Origin: Oscillospiraceae bacterium
Lineage (GTDB): Bacteria > Bacillota > Clostridia > Oscillospirales > Ruminococcaceae
Reading direction: 5' to 3'
NCBI GenBank assembly: GCA_021769525.1
Contig: JAETSQ010000001.1
Coordinates: forward strand, 62,001-126,000
DNA length: 64,000 bases
Below the pieces are notes generated by a model. It made no database searches. It was not told where the DNA came from and saw nothing but the letters and a program-made list of their open reading frames with translations. This document shows positions 16,593 through 24,345 of this stretch, in pieces (the stretch's first letter is position 1; each line of letters starts with the position of its first letter). Position numbers and translations under genes: made by a program.

Positions 16593-17114
16593 ATGGGAGC
16601 GGAAGAGCTGGAGTCCCTCACCGATGAGGAGCTGGATGCCCGGTACCGTCCGGTGGCGCAGGCCGCCGCCCGCGGCCTGCTGCGGGGGCTGCCCCAGGAG
16701 GAGGCGGAGGAATGCGCCAACGACGTGATGCTGCGGCTGCTCACCCACCGGGAGCGGTACGACCCCGAACGGGGCTCCCTGGCCACCTATGTCCGGGTGA
16801 TGGCCCGCACCGAGGCCCTTTCCCGGCTGCGGCGGTGGAACAGCCGCCCGCCATCCCTCCCCCTGGAGGAGGAGCTGTATATCACCGGCGGGCCGGAGGA
16901 ATACATCGGGGACATCGTGGAGGGGGTGCTGGAGAGCCTTTCCCAGCGGGAGCGGGCCCTTTTCACCCTGCGCTTTTTGTACGGGATGGAGAGCCGGGAG
17001 ATGGCCCGCCGCCTGGGGATGACCGGGGGCGGGGTGGATGTGGCGGTCCTGCGGCTGCGCCGGAAGCTGAAAAAGCTGCTGGCCCAGCGGGGGATCCGGG
17101 TGGAAGGAGGATGA
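16593..17114 (+). CDS. ECF-type RNA polymerase sigma factor
   Basis: A 173-aa sigma-70 family factor with region 2 (EEAEECANDVMLRLLTHRERYDPERGSLATYVRVMARTEALSRLRRW) and region 4 (SLSQRERALFTLRFLYGMESREMARRLGMTGGGVDVAVLRLRRKLKKLL). Regions 1 and 3 are absent, as in ECF factors. It starts at ATG 16593 after GGGAGG. The next gene, starting 5 bases later, encodes its probable membrane anti-sigma partner. Confidence 0.9.
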   Translation: MGAEELESLTDEELDARYRPVAQAAARGLLRGLPQEEAEECANDVMLRLLTHRERYDPERGSLATYVRVMARTEALSRLRRWNSRPPSLPLEEELYITGGPEEYIGDIVEGVLESLSQRERALFTLRFLYGMESREMARRLGMTGGGVDVAVLRLRRKLKKLLAQRGIRVEGG

Positions 17115-17119
17115 GGAAG

Positions 17120-18487
17120 ATGGAGAAACGGGAACTGACCCGGTACCTTTCGGAGGAGACTGTGGCCCGCCTCACCGAGGAAGCCTTTTCTTTCCCCGCC
17201 GCGGAGACTGGGAAGCGGAAGGCCTCCCGCCTGCTGGCCCTGGCCGCCTGCCTGGCCCTGGTGGTGGCGGCGGTGAACTTTGATACCGTCTACGCCGCCG
17301 TCCGGGAGTTCCTCTACTTCTTCCCAGGGAGCGGGGCGGCGGGAGAGGAGACCGCCTCCCTGGAGTACTGGCTCCCCACCCAGGAATACGCCGCCGCCAC
17401 GGAGGGCGGGGAATACTTTGTCTCCTACCTCTACCGCCGGGGGGATGTCCTCAGCCTGCGGGTGGAGAAGAAGGTCACCGGCCTGCCGAAGGAGGAGGAC
17501 CGGCACTTTGAGGAGGTCCCCCCCTTGCTGGAGGGGGAAGACAGCAGCGGAGCGATGACCCTCCCCTATACGGAAAACGGTCCGGCCGCCCCCGACCGCG
17601 CCCTGCCGGAGCTGTCCATCGCCTTCCGGGATGAAAACGGGGCGGAGCTGGACCTGCCCCAGGATGAGCGCCGGGTCTTCGCCGTCCACGACGAGACCGA
17701 GGGGACCGCCGTCTTTGCCCAGGAGCTGGAGATGGAAGATTTTATCTGGGAGCGGTTCACTTTGGTGTTGGATGGAGAGGTGGAGTTCCCGGTGGAGCTC
17801 TTCAAGGTGGACCCGGAGAGCTACGCCCTCTCCCGCAGTGTCACCGCAAGCTGCGCCGGATACCGCCTTTCCCTCCTGCCCCTGAACGAAAACGGCACCC
17901 GCTTCGCCCTCATCCCCGCCCCGGAGGCGGACCGGGCAGAGGCCGCCCCGGCGGGGAGCTACTGGCAGGCCCTTTGGGTGGAGGCTGTGGGGGAAAGCGG
18001 AAATGCTTACCCGGCAGAGACGGTGAACAGCCGCCCCGGCTGCCAGGAGTTCTACATCCCCGGCCTGCCGGAGGAGCGGATGGTTTCGGTATCCGCCGGC
18101 GGCATCCTGGAGAGCACCCGGTACGAAAAGCCCCCCGCCGCCATCAAGGTCCCCGCCCTGGAGCCGGGGGAGGAAAAGACCCTGGACCAGCGGATCGACC
18201 TTGGGAACATCGTCCTGCTGCCCCAGGCCGCGGGCCTGACCCCGGAGGGGGAGCTGTGGGTGCGCCTGGCCTGGGAGGGGGAGGAGGGCCGCCGCCTGAA
18301 CCAGCTGGACCTCCGCTGGCCGGACGCCCCGAAGGAGACCTGGATCAGCCACAACACCCTCCAGGAGGGGGCCTTCCTCCTCTCCCACAACGGCATGGCC
18401 GCCCAGGCGGGGAAAAAGACCTCCCTGCCCGTCACCTTCCTTTCCCTGGTGCAGGAGGGGCAGTGGAGCTTTCCGGCAGCCGGATAG
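17120..18487 (+). CDS. Membrane-anchored anti-sigma factor-like protein
   Basis: A 455-aa protein with a cytosolic N-terminus of about 35 residues, one membrane helix (ASRLLALAACLALVVAAVNF) and a large extracellular part. The stretch after the helix, FDTVYAAVREFLYFFPGSG, is typical of the DUF4179-type anti-sigma proteins paired with clostridial ECF factors. Start ATG 17120 has AAGGAGG nine bases upstream; ATG 17111 touches the binding site and is less likely. It would hold the sigma factor at the membrane until an external signal arrives. Its 3' end overlaps the convergent XRE gene by 56 bases. Confidence 0.72.
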   Translation: MEKRELTRYLSEETVARLTEEAFSFPAAETGKRKASRLLALAACLALVVAAVNFDTVYAAVREFLYFFPGSGAAGEETASLEYWLPTQEYAAATEGGEYFVSYLYRRGDVLSLRVEKKVTGLPKEEDRHFEEVPPLLEGEDSSGAMTLPYTENGPAAPDRALPELSIAFRDENGAELDLPQDERRVFAVHDETEGTAVFAQELEMEDFIWERFTLVLDGEVEFPVELFKVDPESYALSRSVTASCAGYRLSLLPLNENGTRFALIPAPEADRAEAAPAGSYWQALWVEAVGESGNAYPAETVNSRPGCQEFYIPGLPEERMVSVSAGGILESTRYEKPPAAIKVPALEPGEEKTLDQRIDLGNIVLLPQAAGLTPEGELWVRLAWEGEEGRRLNQLDLRWPDAPKETWISHNTLQEGAFLLSHNGMAAQAGKKTSLPVTFLSLVQEGQWSFPAAG

Positions 18488-18737
18488 CGGAGGCCGCCCG
18501 GAGCTCCCAGAGGAGCGGCCTTTCCCCCTGCCGCTCCGGCTGCGGGGGGACCGGGGGCATCGCCAGCCCCCGGCGGAGGAAGAAATCCCGGAGCCGTGCC
18601 GCAGCGGCCGGCCCCGGAACCCGCCGCCCCTGCTCGTACATCCCCAGGGCGCTGGGGCTCAGACCGGCTGCGTTCCCCAGGGAACGCTGGGTCAGCCCCA
18701 GTTCCCTGCGGTTTTTTTTCAGCCATGCGCAGAACAT
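18432..18737 (-). CDS. XRE-family helix-turn-helix regulator
   Basis: A 101-aa protein with an N-terminal Cro/CI-type DNA-binding domain: WLKKNRRELGLTQRSLGNAAGLSPSALGMYEQGRRVPGPAAAARLRDFF. The C-terminal third is low-complexity and overlaps the anti-sigma gene on the other strand, so the stop position may have drifted. The ATG at 18737 follows GGGAGG. The palindrome-like GAACATATGTTT (18733-18744) overlaps this start codon. Confidence 0.82.
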   Translation of the reverse strand: MFCAWLKKNRRELGLTQRSLGNAAGLSPSALGMYEQGRRVPGPAAAARLRDFFLRRGLAMPPVPPQPERQGERPLLWELRAASAIRLPESSTAPPAPGKGR

Positions 18738-18759
18738 ATGTTTACACCTCCCGGCCTTA

Positions 18760-18788
18760 ATTGTACCACGCCTGTGGACCGGGAACAA
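18760..18788 (-). promoter_or_regulatory. Sigma-A promoter of the XRE gene
   Basis: Minus-strand TTGTTC (18788-18783), 17-base spacer, TACAAT (18765-18760). Confidence 0.7.
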
Positions 18789-18838
18789 GGGGGCAGGCGC
18801 CCCCTGTCCGGATGGGAGGACAGGGGCCGGACCCTCCC

Positions 18839-18886
18839 TTGACAGTGCCGTAAAAATATGGTATCCTAAAATTAGAACATTTGTTC
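18839..18886 (+). promoter_or_regulatory. Promoter with SOS-like box
   Basis: A perfect TTGACA (18839-18844), 17-base spacer and TATCCT (18862-18867) are followed at the expected transcription start by GAACATTTGTTC (18875-18886). This fits the Firmicutes LexA pattern GAAC-N4-GTTC. A second match, GAACATATGTTT, lies at 18733-18744 over the divergent XRE start codon. Confidence 0.65.
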
Positions 18887-18999
18887 TTTCCGCCAAGGGG
18901 TCCCCGTCCTTTGACGGAAGTAAATTTTTTCCCGGCGATGTTCTTCCCTTTGCGTTGCCGGGGGATGCGCAAGGTGACAGAAAACGGAGGACGCGGAAG

Positions 19000-19197
19000 A
19001 TGGATTTGCGGCAGTTGGCGGAAGAGTACAGCGAGTCGGCGGCGAGGCTGGCGCGGGGCCTGGAGAAGATCCGCAGGCAGCTGGCGACGGCCAGGGGGGA
19101 GGACGCCCTGGCCCTGGAGAAGCGGGAAGAGGTGATGACCCTGGAGCTGGCGGACCTGCGGAACCTGGCCCGGTATCTCCGGGAGTACTATGCGTAG
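19000..19197 (+). CDS. Small coiled-coil protein
   Basis: A 65-aa highly charged protein, MDLRQLAEEYSESAARLARGLEKIRRQL...REEVMTLELADLRNLARYLREYYA, predicted to be all helical. Its stop codon overlaps the start of the sigma-like HTH gene, so they are coupled. Similar pairs of a small helical protein and a region-4 HTH protein are common in Clostridia, sometimes on mobile elements. Function is unknown. It is too short for many gene callers but has an AACGGAGG-type site and a strong promoter. Confidence 0.7.
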   Translation: MDLRQLAEEYSESAARLARGLEKIRRQLATARGEDALALEKREEVMTLELADLRNLARYLREYYA

Positions 19198-19510
19198 GGC
19201 GGAGTGCGCGCCCCTGGCGGGGCGGCGGGACCGGCCGGTGCAGCTGGCTGCCTGGGAAGGGATCGCGGGCCCGCGGCCGGAAGCGGCGGAGGAGGAAGGG
19301 GGGAGCAGCCGGGAGCTGTACCGGCGCCTGCTGGCCTACGGGATGCGGTACTGCCTTACCCGGCCCCAGCGGGAGGCGGTGGAACTCTGCTGCATCCAGG
19401 GTCTTACCGCCACGGAGGCGGCCCGGCGGCTGGGGCTGCACCCCTCCGCCATGAGCAGGCGGCTGAACCGGGCGGTCACCCGCCTGAGGCGTCTGGCCTC
19501 CACCGGATGA
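19190..19510 (+). CDS. Sigma-70 region 4-like HTH protein
   Basis: A 106-aa protein with a C-terminal helix-turn-helix (TRPQREAVELCCIQGLTATEAARRLGLHPSAMSRRLNRAVTRLRRLA), like sigma region 4.2 but without region 2. The first 45 residues are low-complexity. ATG 19190 overlaps the previous gene's stop. It is probably a DNA-binding regulator rather than a true sigma factor. It shares the promoter with the SOS-like box. Confidence 0.78.
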   Translation: MRRAECAPLAGRRDRPVQLAAWEGIAGPRPEAAEEEGGSSRELYRRLLAYGMRYCLTRPQREAVELCCIQGLTATEAARRLGLHPSAMSRRLNRAVTRLRRLASTG

Positions 19511-19541
19511 CGGGAAGCGGTCGGAACTTCTCGGAGGAAAA

Positions 19542-19578
19542 AACGGTCCCTATCCGCATTGTGCGGATAGGGACCGTT
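19542..19578. terminator. Perfect 17-bp hairpin with T-run on the minus strand
   Basis: AACGGTCCCTATCCGCA and TGCGGATAGGGACCGTT pair perfectly around a TTG loop. Six A precede it, so on the minus strand it ends in TTTTTT and can terminate leftward transcription from the QueD-like gene. Confidence 0.7.
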
Positions 19579-19640
19579 CAGGCTGTAGGGAAACCTTATT
19601 TCAGGAGCAGTGGCTTGCGTAGTCGCGGGGGAAAAAGTGT

Positions 19641-19670
19641 GAAAAGGGGGGCCGTGAGGCCCCTCTTTTC
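19641..19670. terminator. GC-rich hairpin with flanking A/T tracts
   Basis: GAAAAGGGGGGCC and GGCCCCTCTTTTC pair (one mismatch) around GTGA. It resembles a bidirectional terminator between the convergent genes. Confidence 0.5.
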
Positions 19671-19712
19671 GCGTAGAGTGAGCGCAGCGAGCGGATAACC
19701 CCGCCGCAGCGG

Positions 19713-19755
19713 CGGGCTTCAGCTTGTCGAAAAGACTTTTTCGACAAGCTGAAGC
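19713..19755. repeat. 19-bp perfect palindromic hairpin after the QueD-like gene
   Basis: GGCTTCAGCTTGTCGAAAA and its inverse flank a short GACT loop directly after the queD-like stop codon (19757). It probably acts as 3' stabiliser or terminator; there is no T-run after the stem. Confidence 0.7.
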
Positions 19756-19756
19756 C

Positions 19757-20323
19757 TTATTTCTTCCGGTAGCCGCACTTGGGGCAGACGCCGTTTTCAT
19801 CCAGGGCGATGCCGCAGAGGGGGCAGCGGGCGATCTCCCGCCGGGGCTTGTACTCCTCGGTGGCGGCGTTGACACCGCTGGTAAAGGTGAGCCTCACGAT
19901 GTTCAGCTTATCCTTCAGCAGGTCGTAGACGATCTTGATCATGCCCTCCACCGTCATGGTCTCCTTGGTGACCACCAGGCGGCAGTCCGGGTAGGCGGTG
20001 GCAAGCTCGGTCTTAAAGGCGGCGCCCTTCATGGTGTTGGTGGGGGCGCCGTTGCGGATGCCCTGGGCCTCGTAGACATCCAGGATAGCGGGGAGCAGGG
20101 GGTCGTCCTCCCGGAGCACCAGGGCGTGGTCAAAGTTTTTCAGCAGATCCCAGGCGGTTTTCTGGATCTCGTTGCAGGGGAAGACCATGTTCACGCCGGG
20201 CTCCACCGTGTCCTCCACCTCGATGGTGAGGGTGCCGGTGTGACCGTGGAGATACTGAGCCTCCCCCTTAAAGCCGTAGAAACGGTGGGCGTACTGCAGG
20301 TCCAGCTTGGTAATGCTTCTCAT
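19757..20323 (-). CDS. QueD/PTPS-family protein with C-terminal zinc ribbon
   Basis: A 188-aa member of the 6-pyruvoyltetrahydropterin synthase/6-carboxytetrahydropterin synthase fold. Zinc ligands are His13 (YAHRF), His26 and His28 (YLHGHTG), and the Asp-His pair is in NFDHALV. The catalytic cysteine expected shortly before HGH is absent (FYGFKGEAQYLHGH), so it may not catalyse the classic queuosine step. The C-terminus adds a zinc ribbon (Cys167, 170, 180, 183). No other queuosine genes are nearby. The ATG at 20323 follows GAAAGGAG; the upstream frame is unsupported. Confidence 0.82.
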   Translation of the reverse strand: MRSITKLDLQYAHRFYGFKGEAQYLHGHTGTLTIEVEDTVEPGVNMVFPCNEIQKTAWDLLKNFDHALVLREDDPLLPAILDVYEAQGIRNGAPTNTMKGAAFKTELATAYPDCRLVVTKETMTVEGMIKIVYDLLKDKLNIVRLTFTSGVNAATEEYKPRREIARCPLCGIALDENGVCPKCGYRKK

Positions 20324-20422
20324 AAAACAAAACTCCTTTCTTTTCTTTCTTTTCTTTAGTATATGTACAATCACAGGCAGCCCTTAGGCGCCTGTACTTG
20401 TCTTTTTGCAGAGGGCACAAGA

Positions 20423-20803
20423 CTATTTCCCGCCGCATTCCGGGCAGATCCCCCGGAAGAGGATGTCGTGGCCCGTGAACTGGAAGCCGTTGCTGTTGCG
20501 GATGTTTTTCTCCAGGTCGGGGATGCAGTCCATATCCACATCGAAGATGCGGCCGCACTTTTCGCACCGGACATGGTAATGCTGGTGGCAGAGGTGGTCA
20601 AAGCGGTCCGGCCCGTTGAGGAGCTCCAGCCTGCGGATGCGGCCCATCCGGGCAAGGCGGTTCAGGTTCCGGTACACGGTCGCCCGGCTGATGGTGGGAT
20701 GCTCCCGGATGACTTCCTGATAGACCTCCTCCGCAGTGGCGTGGCACTGCAGCCGGTTTACCGCATCGTAGATCAGAGCGGCCTGGATGGTGTTGCGTTC
20801 CAT
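20423..20803 (-). CDS. Fur-family metalloregulator
   Basis: A 126-aa regulator: winged helix with HPTISRATVYRNLNRLARMGRIRRLEL, dimerisation/metal part with HLCHQHYHVRCEKCGRIFDVD, and a structural zinc site formed by CEKC and CPEC. PerR, Fur and Zur cannot be separated with certainty from this sequence. The start is uncertain: ATG 20803 gives the typical MERNT N-terminus; ATG 20815 abuts the AGGGA site. The gene probably regulates itself through TGATAATATCA over its promoter. Confidence 0.92.
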   Translation of the reverse strand: MERNTIQAALIYDAVNRLQCHATAEEVYQEVIREHPTISRATVYRNLNRLARMGRIRRLELLNGPDRFDHLCHQHYHVRCEKCGRIFDVDMDCIPDLEKNIRNSNGFQFTGHDILFRGICPECGGK

Positions 20804-20835
20804 AATGAAAATCATTCCCTAATAGGATTTTGTAC

Positions 20836-20866
20836 TGATAATATCATGAAATCCACGGGGTGTCAA
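20836..20866 (-). promoter_or_regulatory. Promoter and Fur-like box of the Fur-family gene
   Basis: Minus-strand TTGACA (20866-20861), 17-base spacer and TATTAT (20843-20838). The palindrome TGATA-A-TATCA (20836-20846) covers the -10, as expected for autoregulation. A second related motif, TTGATAATTATTTTTAATAA, lies at 20891-20910. Confidence 0.7.
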
Positions 20867-21021
20867 GCAGAAAATGAAAATAAAAACTTATTGATAATTA
20901 TTTTTAATAAGGAAATGATTTTTATGCCTGTTTTTCGCTTGTTTTTTGATAAAAAACTATCACAATTACCGAAAAAAGAGAGAAAATATGGTGTTTATAC
21001 TATAAAACGGTTGGTTTTAAC

Positions 21022-21050
21022 TTGTCACCACAGCAGAAAACTGTTATAAT
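21022..21050 (+). promoter_or_regulatory. Sigma-A promoter upstream of the hybrid kinase
   Basis: TTGTCA (21022-21027), 17-base spacer and perfect TATAAT (21045-21050). The next start codon is about 340 bases downstream, leaving a long untranslated leader or a separate small RNA. Confidence 0.75.
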
Positions 21051-21056
21051 GAAAAT

Positions 21057-21216
21057 ATGAAATGTACAAGAGATGGGGCAGCGGACAGTGGCACCGGCAC
21101 GTGCGGCGCGTGAAATTCCGTGGCAGCTTGATTGAAAATTTTTATCAAAACCAAGGGCCCGGCTATCAGGATGGGCGATCCGATCGCGCACATCCTGCGA
21201 ACCGGGTTTGAAATTT
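21057..21216 (+). other. Non-coding leader or small RNA region with nested hairpin
   Basis: No ORF. From 21152 to 21206 it holds a nested stem, CCCGG outside CAGGATG with CATCCTG and CCGGG closing it. The region 20880-21050 before it is strongly AT-rich compared with the rest of the window. I do not recognise a known RNA class. Confidence 0.35.
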
Positions 21217-21376
21217 AACCTGTATTCATAACCGGATGATGCCGGCAGGACAAGGGATTTTTCCGCCCTGCAAGGCAAAAAATCGCGGAAATACTTGCTG
21301 TATTTCAAGATTATTTAACGCAGCAGGGTGGGAAAAGATCCGGCCTGATGGCGTTAGATGGTTGTGAATACAGGTT
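21217..21376. repeat. 160-bp copy of the dispersed inverted repeat
   Basis: The termini AACCTGTATTCATAACC (21217-21233) and GGTTGTGAATACAGGTT (21360-21376) are inverted copies, 16 of 17. The core GAAATACTTGCTGTATTTC (21288-21306) is identical to that at 26322-26340. It ends 15 bases before the kinase start codon and its right end nearly abuts the AGGAGG site. Confidence 0.88.
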
Positions 21377-21391
21377 CTTAGGAGGGAATGC

Positions 21392-24319
21392 GTGTTGGGC
21401 TCTGGGAAATGGAAGGGACCGTTCGCCATTGTTTTGACCTTTGTGGCGATCGTTTTGATCAGCTTTGCTTATTCACGCTTCGCCACACAGCAGATCCTGC
21501 AGGAGAGCGTCAACCATCTGGAGGAGATCTATACCCAGATCAACGAGAATTTCTGTTCCACCGTCAACAAGAACTGGAGGCTGCTGCGCAGCTGGAAGAG
21601 CTACATTGCCAACGTGGCGGAGAGAGACCCGGACGGATTCACCTCCTTTATTGAGGAAGAGCGGGAGGACTGGCACTTCAGCACCTTTTACTTCCTGGCC
21701 GAAAACGGCGATTATGTGACCTCCCGCGGGTGGAGAGGGACCCTGGACCTGGGGGAAGAAAACCGGAAATTGCTGATGGAGGAGAAACAGGACATCGCGG
21801 TGGACTGCGCCTCCCCCAGCGCCCCCCGTGTCACCGTTTTTGCCATTCCCTCCAATCCGGGGCGGTACAGGGGGTTCGATTACACCGCCATCGCCTTCAG
21901 CTTCTATTCCGCGGATATGACCAGGGCGCTGAGCATCAACGCCTTTGCCGGGCAGAGCGACTGCTTTGTGGTCTATCCCGACGGGCGGGTCCTTTTCTCT
22001 TCCAGAAACGATGAAACGGTGCCCACAAACCTGATAGACTGGCTGCACAGCGAGGGGATCTATATAGACACGATGTCCCAGGACTGGCAGGACGGGGTGC
22101 GGCGGGCGATCTATACCGACAATGCCAGCCAGGACCCCCTCTACCTGTATTACCAGCCGGTGGGCTTTTCCGACTGGATGCTGGTGAGCATCGCGCCGGC
22201 GGATGTGGTGAACGCCAGCATGAACCGCTTTATCCTTGTTACCATGGGGGTGATGGCCCTCCTCTTCTCCCTGGTCGCAATGGCGGTGGTGATCTATGTC
22301 ATCCTGGTAAACCGCCGCTGGGTGCGGGAGAAGAACCTGACCATCCATTCGCGGGAGGACCTGTTTGACCTTCTCACCGAAAATACCGAGGATGTCTTTA
22401 TTCTCTTCTCCCCGGAGACCTTTGAGGCGGAGTATGTCAGCCCCAACCTGGAACGGGTGCTGGGTCTCTCTGTGGAGGATGTCAAGAAGGATGTCCGCCC
22501 CCTGCTCTTTGGGGATCCCGATGTCCCCGCCCCCAGGGGAGCCATTTCCCCGGAGACGCTGGAAGCCATCCCGGAGGGGAGCCTCTGGAGCGACGAACGG
22601 GAGATCCTCCAGGCCCGGACCCACGAGCTGCGCTGGTTCAAGCAGCTCCTGCACCGCTGCGTGCTGGAGGAAAAGGACCAGTTTATCCTGATGCTCTCCG
22701 ACCGCACCAAGGAGCGCCAGCTGAATGAGACCCTGGAGGAGGCCCTGCAGACCGCCAAGGCCGCCAATGAGGCCAAGAGCAACTTCCTGGCCAATATGTC
22801 CCACGACATCCGCACCCCCATGAACGCCATTGTGGGCTTTTCCGTCCTGCTGGGCAAGGACGCGGAGAACCCGGAAAAGGTGCGGGAGTACACCCGCAAG
22901 ATCACTTCCTCCAGCCAGCACCTTCTCAGTCTCATCAACGATATTTTGGATATGAGCAAGATCGAAAGCGGGAAGACCTCCCTGAATATCGTTGAGTTCA
23001 GCCTGCCGGAGATGGTGGACGAGCTGTACACCATGATGCTCCCCCAGGCCAAGGCCAAGGACCAGCGCCTGGAGGTGTACACCAAGGGAGCCCTGCCGGA
23101 GATGCTTTCGGGGGATAAGCTGCGCCTGAATCAGGTGCTCATCAACCTCCTTTCCAACGCGGTGAAGTACACCCAGAAGGGAGGGCGGATCGCCCTGACG
23201 GTGCGGAGAAGGACGAAGAGCGCCCCCGGCCGGGCCCGCCTGCGCTTCATCGTCGCCGATAACGGCTTCGGCATGAGCGAGAACTTTGTCAAGACCATTT
23301 TTGACCCCTTTGCCAGGGAGATCACCGACGCCACCAGAGAGATCCAGGGCACCGGCCTGGGCATGGCCATCACCAAGAACATCGTAGACCTGATGGGCGG
23401 GACCATCTCGGTCCAGAGCCAGCTGGGGAAGGGCAGCACCTTTGCGGTGGAGGTGGAGATGACCATTTCCAGCCAGAGGCAGGATGAGGAATTCTGGACC
23501 CGCCACGGCATCACCTCCCTGCTGGTGGTGGATGACGACCAGGATGTCTGCGACAGCATCCGGCGGTCCATGGAGGGCACCGGCGTGGATGTCACCTGTG
23601 TCACCAGCGGCGCGGAGGCGGTGGAGCGGGCCATAGCGGCCCACGCCGAAAACACTCCCTTCCGGATCATCCTCCTGGATTGGAGGATGCCCGGCATCGA
23701 CGGCCTGGAGACCTCCCGGCGCATCCGCCAGGCGATCGGTTCGGAGAGCTCCATCTTTGTACTTACCTCCTACGATGTGGACGAGGTCCAGGAGGAGGGG
23801 AAGGACGCCGGCATCGATATGTTCCTCCCCAAGCCCTTCTTCCTCTCCAGCTTCCGGAAGGCGGTGGCCCGCATTCTGGATAAGGATGCCTTCTCCGAGC
23901 CTTCGGCCTGCCAGCAGGACGAGATCTCCCTGGAGGGCCTCCGGGTGCTGGCGGCCGAGGATAACGAGATCAACGCGGAGATCCTGATGGAGCTGCTGGA
24001 GATGGAAAAGGTCCGGTGCGAGATCTTCCCCAACGGCAAGGAGGCGCTGGACTGCTTCCTGAGGGCAGAGCCCGGAGAATTCGACATGATCTTTATGGAT
24101 ATTCAGATGCCGGTGATGGACGGCTACGAGGCCACCCGGCAGATCCGTGCCAGCAGCCATCCGGAGGCCAGGACCATCCCCATCATCGCCATGACGGCCA
24201 ATGCCTTTGAGGAGGACGTCCAAACGGCTTTGGCCGCGGGCATGAACGCCCACATCGCCAAGCCCGTTGATATGAAGAAGCTGAAAAAGACCATATCCCG
24301 GCTGCTGGGCGGCTGCTGA
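21392..24319 (+). CDS. Hybrid sensor histidine kinase with two receiver domains
   Basis: A 975-aa membrane protein. Helix 1 is near residues 10-28, an extracellular sensor covers about 30-280, and helix 2 about 281-306. A PAS-like domain (about 325-440), HisKA with His471 in NMSHDIRTPMNAI, and HATPase (about 575-700, NLLSNAVKYT, DNGFGM, GTGLGMAI) follow. Two receivers come next, with phospho-acceptors Asp763 (LLDWRMPGIDG) and Asp903 (FMDIQMPVMDGYE). The start is GTG 21392 after AGGAGG. No separate response regulator or Hpt gene is adjacent. Such proteins often end in c-di-GMP or chemoreceptor-linked phosphorelays; the signal is unknown. Confidence 0.93.
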   Translation: MLGSGKWKGPFAIVLTFVAIVLISFAYSRFATQQILQESVNHLEEIYTQINENFCSTVNKNWRLLRSWKSYIANVAERDPDGFTSFIEEEREDWHFSTFYFLAENGDYVTSRGWRGTLDLGEENRKLLMEEKQDIAVDCASPSAPRVTVFAIPSNPGRYRGFDYTAIAFSFYSADMTRALSINAFAGQSDCFVVYPDGRVLFSSRNDETVPTNLIDWLHSEGIYIDTMSQDWQDGVRRAIYTDNASQDPLYLYYQPVGFSDWMLVSIAPADVVNASMNRFILVTMGVMALLFSLVAMAVVIYVILVNRRWVREKNLTIHSREDLFDLLTENTEDVFILFSPETFEAEYVSPNLERVLGLSVEDVKKDVRPLLFGDPDVPAPRGAISPETLEAIPEGSLWSDEREILQARTHELRWFKQLLHRCVLEEKDQFILMLSDRTKERQLNETLEEALQTAKAANEAKSNFLANMSHDIRTPMNAIVGFSVLLGKDAENPEKVREYTRKITSSSQHLLSLINDILDMSKIESGKTSLNIVEFSLPEMVDELYTMMLPQAKAKDQRLEVYTKGALPEMLSGDKLRLNQVLINLLSNAVKYTQKGGRIALTVRRRTKSAPGRARLRFIVADNGFGMSENFVKTIFDPFAREITDATREIQGTGLGMAITKNIVDLMGGTISVQSQLGKGSTFAVEVEMTISSQRQDEEFWTRHGITSLLVVDDDQDVCDSIRRSMEGTGVDVTCVTSGAEAVERAIAAHAENTPFRIILLDWRMPGIDGLETSRRIRQAIGSESSIFVLTSYDVDEVQEEGKDAGIDMFLPKPFFLSSFRKAVARILDKDAFSEPSACQQDEISLEGLRVLAAEDNEINAEILMELLEMEKVRCEIFPNGKEALDCFLRAEPGEFDMIFMDIQMPVMDGYEATRQIRASSHPEARTIPIIAMTANAFEEDVQTALAAGMNAHIAKPVDMKKLKKTISRLLGGC

Positions 24320-24345
24320 CCGGGATGGACAGGAGAAGATTTGTG

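Noticed and set aside
18839..19510. Prophage or conjugative element suggested by the small HTH genes
   Set aside because: No integrase, relaxase, capsid or attachment repeats are found in the surrounding sequence; flanking genes are ordinary chromosomal genes.
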